DNA from: Brachypodius melanocephalos
Lineage: Eukaryota > Chordata > Aves > Passeriformes > Pycnonotidae
Length of the DNA: 64,000 bases
Assembly: GCA_013398615.1 (NCBI GenBank)
Contig: VZSR01001755.1
Coordinates: 605,303 to 669,302, forward strand
Reading direction: 5' to 3'
A program made the translations under genes and the position numbers. This document shows, in pieces, positions 57,634 to 64,000 of the stretch (position 1 is its first letter; the number at the start of each line of letters is the position of its first letter). Below the pieces are notes generated by a model. That model had not been told where the DNA came from, did not search any database, and saw nothing but the letters and a program-made list of their open reading frames with translations.

Positions 57634-60600
57634 CTGCCAAGAAGGAGGAAAAAATAGTGTGAGAACCAAAATAACGACTGCACAGCACGTGCCACCCCCT
57701 TTCTGAGGAAAAATCTCCCATCCATCCACACCTCAAGCAAGAGCCCACAAATGAGCTGTGGATCTGTAACATCACCTTCATGCTTCAAAGGTGCTCAGGC
57801 AAAGAATCCCAGGACATTTTTCTCTGCCAAGGCAGCAAAACCCCACATGTCAACAGTTACTGAGGGGAGGAGGCAGAACAGCAATGCTGGTCACTGAAAT
57901 CCCCCACTGAGGGAACAGCTCAGCCTGATGTGTCACTGACCCGGGGATGTCACAGAGCCAGAGCTGATCCCAGAGCTTCCTTCAGCACAGAAATGGCTGA
58001 AACCACAGCACTGAACATGGGGCTGCTGCTCCAGCCACAGCCATCTCCAAAAACAACATCAGCCAAACCCACTTCATCTCATGCTTGCCATTTCTGTGTG
58101 TTTGAGGTTTTCGGGGTTGGGATTCTTTTCTGTGAGGTTATTTTTGGGTTTGGTTTGGGTTGTTTTGAGCAGTGATGGTTAAACAGAGCCTTGCCAGAGA
58201 TAAGGCTTGAAAGCCCCATGTTCACCAAGGCAGGCAGAGGCTGGACACAGAGCGTGGCACACCAACTCAGGGCAAACATTTCACCCACCCAGAGTTTCAC
58301 AGAACTGTGGAGCACAATCCCCAGCTCACCCCCAAATAAGCTCTGTGCTCAAATGAGATGTGCTGCTTGCTGGGGCTGATGATGAGGAGCTCTGCAGAGG
58401 ACCCAGGGGGATCACCCAAGCTATAAAGCATTCAGCAGATGGACTAGAACATGTTGGAAGAGCAGGAGGGTCTCACACAAAGCAACCCCAGGGCACAGCA
58501 GGCTCCCTGCAGCCATCCCTGGCTGGGAAGCACCAGAACCACAGCAGTTTCTGCTCTGCCAAAACCACAGGAGAAGGGGAACTCCTACTTTTGTTCCTTT
58601 GTGTTTACATGGCCCAGCTTGCTGCGAACAGGCCAGTGTGACCCAGCACACCCCACACACAGCCATGCTCCCAGACCCGGGGGGAGCTCAGCCCAGGGTG
58701 TTCTTGAGAGCCAGAGAGGAAAATAAAGCAGACAGGCCCTGGCCTGAGGCATCTTCTGAGGAAATACTTAAAGGCCTAAGCAAGCACTGTGTGACATTGA
58801 ACAGCTCTGATTTCCTTAATCTGCTTTTGATGGCAAATCCAGCCAGCCCAGGAGGGCAGAAGGCAGAAATGGCAAAGGGGCATTTCCCAAAGGGCAGAGT
58901 GAGGGCTGCAGGGAAGGAAAATAGCTGTCGTGCCTCTGACAGATTGGTACACGCAGAAGACTGTAAATGAGAGTGCCAAGCTGTTGACAGAGCCTTCATT
59001 AAAGGACAAACTATTGGTTTAACTGGCAATTCCCACATTTGTCAGCTCCAATCACAGCAGAGGCGGTTTCAGTGTTTCACCCTTTGCTGGGATTGATGGA
59101 GAAGCCCCAATCCTGCTCTGTAACAGCAAGTGTTCAGGAGAAGAGAATCACTTTGCAAGTCCTACACACTCCTTCTAGCACCAGACACATGTATCCTCAT
59201 ATCTCAGCCCCCAAAACCAAACACCAGTCAAACCCTAAGCTCATTCTTGTCCACATTGCCAAAATCAACAGTTTCAGGCTCTGGGTTACACCTGGCAGAA
59301 AGTCATTTGCCTCAACCACATTTAAGGAGCAAATCACCTTTCCTCTCATTGCACCCTGCAAGAACAGACAGTAAATTCTGGTGCAACTTCTCCTTCCCCA
59401 CACTGAGTTACAACATGCTCTTTCCAAACAGGGCCAGGGGTGTCAATGATGTGAAGCCACCTGGCCAGAGAGCTGGGCCCCCAGCACACCTGAGCAGGGT
59501 CACCTGTCAGCACAACACTGGCTACAGCAGCACAGACCTTCATCCATGTCAGTGACTTCCTCAGAACCCCAAAAATCAGCAGATGCACAGGAGGGAGGAG
59601 GCAGCTGCTGCTGCTGGCCGGGGAGTGCTTCCTCAGGAAACACAGGGACGGGGGCTGGAGAGGCACATGAGAAACAAGAGGTCCTGTGATGTCCTGCTGC
59701 AGCTCTCTGGAAGGCAGGGCAGGGTCAGGACGTCTCTGCCAACAGAGGCACCACTTAATGAGCTTTCACCAGGTACAGAAAAAACAAAGCGACAGCTAAA
59801 GATCAAAAGCCGTTCCCTGGAAAGCCAGAGGAATTTAAAGGGAAATGTTGCTTTGATCCCGCAGAACACCTGTTGTTCAGCACTGCCTGCGTGTGCAGGT
59901 GGACGGCGCTGCAGGTACACACAGGGCTGGGAAAAGGAAACCAGGAAAAAGACAAAAGGTTTGGAATACAGTGTCCTGTCAGCTCAGAAATTCAGTCTGT
60001 TGGACTTGTCTTGCAGAAGAGCTGCACACCAGAAATCAGAGACCACTGCAGTGCTGCAGACAGTAGCCAGACACACTGGGATATAAAAATATCACCAGGA
60101 AACTCAATCCTTTCACTGTTCTCACAGGCCAGGGAATTATTTGTAGCTTTGGTTGCAGGATTAATGAAAAACAGATGCAAGTCACAGGACAGTTTCAGGG
60201 AGGGTGGCAAGAGTTATCTGGGCCAGTGAAAGAGATTGCCAAAGGAAGATAAAAATCAGGGAAATGTGTTAAAAGTCTTCACACATGGGAACTGTCACTG
60301 CCAAAAGAAGAGCTGTTGATGAAGGACGGGAGAAGTTGTAAGGCAGCTGAACTGTGGCAAGGAATACCTAGTTTTGTCATTCTATTGGCTGGGACAACGA
60401 TGCACCAGAACAGGGAACCTCAAGGGGCCATTTACATCGCTGGGGTTTCACAGGCCACAGAAATAAATATCCAGTCAGTCCCAGTGGGGACCAGATGGTG
60501 GACTGGACCTCCAAAGGTCATCCAGTCTACTGGTACAACTCCAAATGTCCCTGAAACTCAGTTTGGGAAACTGTGACAGGAGTTCATACAACACAAAGCA

Positions 60601-63084
60601 GCAAATAACAGAGACCAAATCTGCAGGGTTTGCTCTACTCTCAGCCCTTTTCCATGTGGGACAACATCTGCACACACAATCTGTGGGGCCTGGGTTGTGG
60701 GGAGAGGCAGGAACTGCTGCTGCCTGTTGTGTGTGCTTGGGAAAGGAGCAGGAACCATCCCACAGCTCAGGCAGCAGGAAATCAGCACCATTCAAAAATC
60801 CCCATTTTTCATATTAATTTCGTATTTATCTGCTGATCTGAAGGGATTCTTCTCAGTGTGGCAGAGCCAGCTCAGCTCTCCAGAAGCCGAGGCACTGTGT
60901 TAGCTGATAAGCTCTTGCTGAGTGCCAATATTTATTAAGCACACACACATTTTCTTCTCCCACACATCAACTGTTGCCACTAAAAATCTTCGCTCCAGCT
61001 CCTGTGTCTGTTCACACAGCCCTGGCTGCTCTCCCAGTCGGTGCCAGCACTTCTCAGCTTCATGAGTGAGAAAGTGCTGGGGAGCCAATTCCTGCAATGG
61101 CCCGTGGAGCCTCTTCCCCAGAGCCCGTCCAGCTCCAGCCAGCAGCATCCAGCCCAGCCCCGGCTGCTGGCTCCCGCAGCGATGCCCTTCCCTCCTCCCC
61201 AGGAACCCATCCACAGCATCCTGTTTGCCTTGGCACACCGCGCCTCACTTGGCACCTGCCGCTGCACCAAATGCTGCAGCCTCCGGTTGTTCGAGATTCC
61301 TGTATCCCATCCCGGGAGGGCAGCGCCGGCTCTGACACCCCCAGCAGCACATCCCCGGCTCTGCTGGCACCGGGGGCACCGCGGCTCCTCTCCCTAAGGA
61401 GCCCAGCCCGGAGCAGAGCCCAGCTGCAGCTCCCAGCTCCCAGTGCTGAGCCCTCCCAGAGCGCATTCGCTGGGCGAGACTCTCAGAGCTTTACAAGCCA
61501 CACGAGCCGAGCTGCAGGGCTCTGGAAGTGAAATGTGAGACCTGCAGCGTGTCTGGGCACGGCGGAGAAACACGAGCTGTCAAACAGCCAGCACCACGTT
61601 TAAGCATGAAATGTCTTCGGGAAGAAAAACGCAACAGGCTCGTTTTCTTTCTTGCCCTTAACAACTTTAATTTAATTTTATATATTTAAGGAGTGCATGG
61701 TGGTGGGGCTCAGACACTGCACAAATTCCTGACTCTTTGCTCTCTTGGGAACAGCAAATGCCAGGTTTGGAACTCTCAAGCACAGAGCAATTGGAGTAGG
61801 GCAGCCTGGAGTCAGGACTCAGCTGCTCCCAGCCCTCCCGAGTGGATCTGCTGTACCACTCTCAGCTGGTCACTCACTTGATCTCTACTCCTCTACAAGC
61901 ACATGAGAGCCCTTGTACGATCTTCCCTTTGTATTACAATACTTCGACATTGGGAATAAAAAGAGAAGAGCTTTCCAAACTCCTCACCATGCTGGAGCCA
62001 GATAAGAGGATCCAGCCAAATCAAGGAAAAGCATTTACCATGGGGAGCCACTCTGAAGTCATCCCATCTCATGGGGAGAATTATGTAGGTCACCAAAATA
62101 TCTTTCATTGCTGCCCTGCTGGAGCAGCAGCAGCTCAGGGAGCAAGAGCAAAGGGGAGGGAACAGCCAAAATCTCCATAACTCCAAAAGCAGTCACTACA
62201 GCGGGACAGATTTTGCTCAGATGCGTCTCAGCTGAGCAGGTAAGAAAGGGGCAGCAGCCTGAATCCTGCAAGGCTGTGACTCAAGACATGAAAAGGGAAA
62301 GGGAATGCTATGTCAGAGCTGGCTGCTCCCAGCCACACCTGCTCTGGCATCAGAAAGCAAACAGAAAGCAAACAAAAGGCAAACAAAACTCACCCATCCC
62401 CAGCACCAAACTCAGCAACAGCACACGGTGTCACTGAGACACTGTGTGTGCCACATGTCCCTCTGTCCTCCATTTACCAGCTTTTCATGTCACTAATCTG
62501 CACTGCTCAGGCCACAGGAAACGCTTTTATGACTTTTTATTTCCAACATCCTGTTGCTGTGTCCTGATAACACTCTCAGGACTCGATCCTCAAAAACCAG
62601 CAGCTCAAATCCCAGGAGTCTGGATCATCTCAGTGGACGAACTAACTGCAAACTCTGTTCTTAGTATGACAGACATCAGACCACGCATCATCTCTGCCAC
62701 TCAGACACCCTGGACTTTCATTTTTCTTCCTATTCCGAGTAGCAGCTAAGAACAAAACACCTCCGCAAGACAAAGTCCCAGCCTGAGATCTCCCAGAGGA
62801 AGCAGCCGAGTTATTTTATGGAGTGTCAGCAGCACAGAGAGCAATGCAGCACCCCACAAATTCTGCCTGCAGCATCCCGAGGCTGCCCATCAAACCACCA
62901 CCAGCGATCCTCCATCCACCTTCTCCGCAGGTAACAGGGCTCAGGCAGATGTTGGGGTCACCTGGGAGAAGACCAGGCCCCCAGAAGGAAGGAAAACATT
63001 GAAATACCCCAAGCTGCACGGAGCCGCACCAAAGTAACAGAAGAGAAAGTTTAAGAACTATTTAGATTTCCATCAGCGGTCCCG
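57634..63084. other. TBC1D16: TBC1D16 intron 1 (most of it)
   Basis: About 5.5 kb of moderate-GC DNA without a recognisable exon. A degenerate CR1-like stretch may lie at about 60490-60545. Open frames are short. Confidence 0.5.
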
Positions 63085-63415
63085 GTGGCATCCCGACCCC
63101 TGGATAGCATCCCGACCCCTGGACAGCATCCTGATCCCCGGGCAACATCCTGATTCCTCGGCAGGATCTTGACCCCCGGACAGCATCCTGACCCCCGGAC
63201 AGCATCCCGATCCCCGGGCAGCATCCCGATCCCCGGGCAACATCCTGATTCCTCGGCAGGATCTTGACCCCCGGCAGCATCCCGATCCCTGGGCAGCATC
63301 CCGATCCCTGGGCAGCATCCCGATCCCTGGGCAGCATCTCGACTCCCGGACAGCATCCTGATCTCCGAGCAGCATCCCGATTCCTCGGCAGGATCCTGAC
63401 CCCCGGCAGCATCCC
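63085..63415. repeat. 19-bp minisatellite near the TBC1D16 promoter
   Basis: About 17 units of GCAGCATCCCGATCCCTGG and relatives (CAACATCCTGATTCCTCGG, GGATCTTGACCCCCG). A higher-order block of several units recurs, showing amplification of groups of units. Minus-strand frames give repeated GCCPG-like residues and are artefacts of the repeat. Confidence 0.93.
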
Positions 63416-64000
63416 GTTCTCCCGGAGCACCCGCCCGCTCCCGCCGCCCTCCGCGGGGCTCCGGCGTGGAAGGGCGGACAAAGAGCGGGATCAAACGCGG
63501 ACCTGCCCAGGTACCGGCATGATCCCGGTGCCGGATCCGAGGGTCTCGGGGAAGCGCTACAGGATCACCCGGCCCCCCGCCGCCCGCCGCCCCCAGGCCG
63601 GCCCGGCCCCGCATTACCGGCACAGACGAGCCCGGGGAAGCTCCCGGCGCTGCCCAGCCCGGGGCGGGCTCGGAGCCGCCGCCGCCGCTGCCGCTCCCGG
63701 CCCTGCTCGGGGCCGCTGCCGCCGCCCGCCCGCTCCGCCCGGCCCGCGGGGCTGTGACTGCCCGGCGGCCCCGCCCGTCCGCCCGGCCCGAGGCTGCGCG
63801 GCCCGGGGAGAGCACAGCGGGACCCGCCCGGTGCCGGTACCGGGGCCCGCGGGCGGAACCGGGGCTGGCGGGGAACGGAGCGTGGCCCGAGCCCCCCCGC
63901 GAGCCGGGGATGGTGCGGGCCGAGCCGAGCCCCCCGCCCCCCCCGCGGGCCGCGGTGGTGCGGCCCGGGCGGTCACGTGAGCGACTGTTGACGCGTTGCC
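63416..64000. promoter_or_regulatory. TBC1D16: TBC1D16 CpG-island promoter, probably bidirectional
   Basis: A sharp switch to dense CpG and GC boxes upstream of the gene on its strand. A plausible donor (GTAATG after 63618) would end a non-coding exon 1 that splices to 57633. At the right edge lie an E-box GTCACGTGAG (63972-63981), forkhead-like TGTTGAC (63986-63992) and GTTGCC (63995-64000), half of an RFX X-box. In human, CCDC40 starts head-to-head with TBC1D16 within about 1 kb, so this island may serve both genes. Confidence 0.6.
63618..63900 (-). other. TBC1D16: Putative TBC1D16 non-coding exon 1
   Basis: The minus-strand CTGTGCCG/GTAATG junction at 63618/63617 is the best donor I see in the island. 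The start of transcription cannot be placed from the sequence, and the right boundary is nominal. Confidence 0.3.

Noticed and set aside
60490..60545. Possible CR1 remnant (GGACCTCCAAAGGTCATCCAG)
   Set aside because: Only a short, diverged match without the CR1 3' end. Too weak to list as an element.
61285..61300. tRNA B-box-like GTTCGAGATTCC
   Set aside because: No A-box or cloverleaf at the right distance upstream, so not a tRNA or SINE.
63051..63815. 254-codon minus-strand frame with repeated Cys/Gly/Asp pattern
   Set aside because: It is produced by the 19-bp minisatellite read through three frames and is not a protein family.
63909..64000. Start of CCDC40 coding sequence on the plus strand
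   Set aside because: An ATG with an open frame exists at the edge, but the residues do not resemble the protein and the frame is cut by the window.

Overview
The window is vertebrate nuclear DNA, almost certainly from a bird. It has short spliced exons with GT-AG introns, very GC-rich CpG islands, sparse interspersed repeats, and several chicken-repeat-1 (CR1) LINE fragments, which are typical of avian genomes. Two genes are recognisable by their protein sequence, both on the minus strand: CBX4 (Polycomb chromobox 4; only the exons at its 5' end are readable) and the complete coding region of TBC1D16 (a Rab GTPase-activating protein). In mammals these are neighbours in the block CBX2-CBX8-CBX4-TBC1D16-CCDC40, which corresponds to human 17q25.3; the order and strands here fit that synteny. 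The short gene spacing and high GC suggest a microchromosome (inference).

Layout. Positions 1-8760 are an uninterrupted, extremely GC- and CpG-rich domain with no recognisable gene. It contains a candidate promoter or enhancer around 5.06-5.36 kb with two perfect CArG boxes. Positions 8.8-10.9 kb fall to moderate GC, 10.93-11.52 kb is a second CpG island, and 11.5-17.5 kb is ordinary intergenic DNA with conserved-looking transcription factor clusters. From 17.5 to 18.09 kb lies an AT-rich block that is probably the 3' UTR of CBX4. A 100-N assembly gap (18092-18191) has removed CBX4 exon 4 and the large final coding exon. CBX4 exons 3, 2 and 1 follow at 18.39-19.34 kb inside a CpG island that runs to about 20.86 kb. 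Positions 20.9-34.9 kb are intergenic. TBC1D16 occupies about 34.96-63.9 kb: eleven coding exons between 57575 (ATG) and 35470 (stop), a 13.1-kb intron 3, a 6-kb intron 1, and a CpG-island promoter at the right edge. That edge may be shared with a divergent gene outside the window, as expected for CCDC40.

The joined TBC1D16 exons keep one open frame of 770 codons including the stop (769 aa). All 11 splice junctions are GT-AG and the phases are consistent. The TBC-domain catalytic arginine and glutamine fingers are both present, so the gene looks functional.

The most interesting non-genic items are: the paired CArG boxes 42 bp apart in the CpG domain; an overlapping upstream ORF in a strong Kozak context just before the TBC1D16 start; a GT-rich minisatellite starting 10 bp inside TBC1D16 intron 4; a consensus CTCF motif between a CR1 element and a 265-bp hexamer-based minisatellite in intron 3; a 19-bp minisatellite next to the TBC1D16 promoter; and forkhead and RFX half-site motifs at the extreme right edge. 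I saw no viral, CRISPR, tRNA or rRNA feature.
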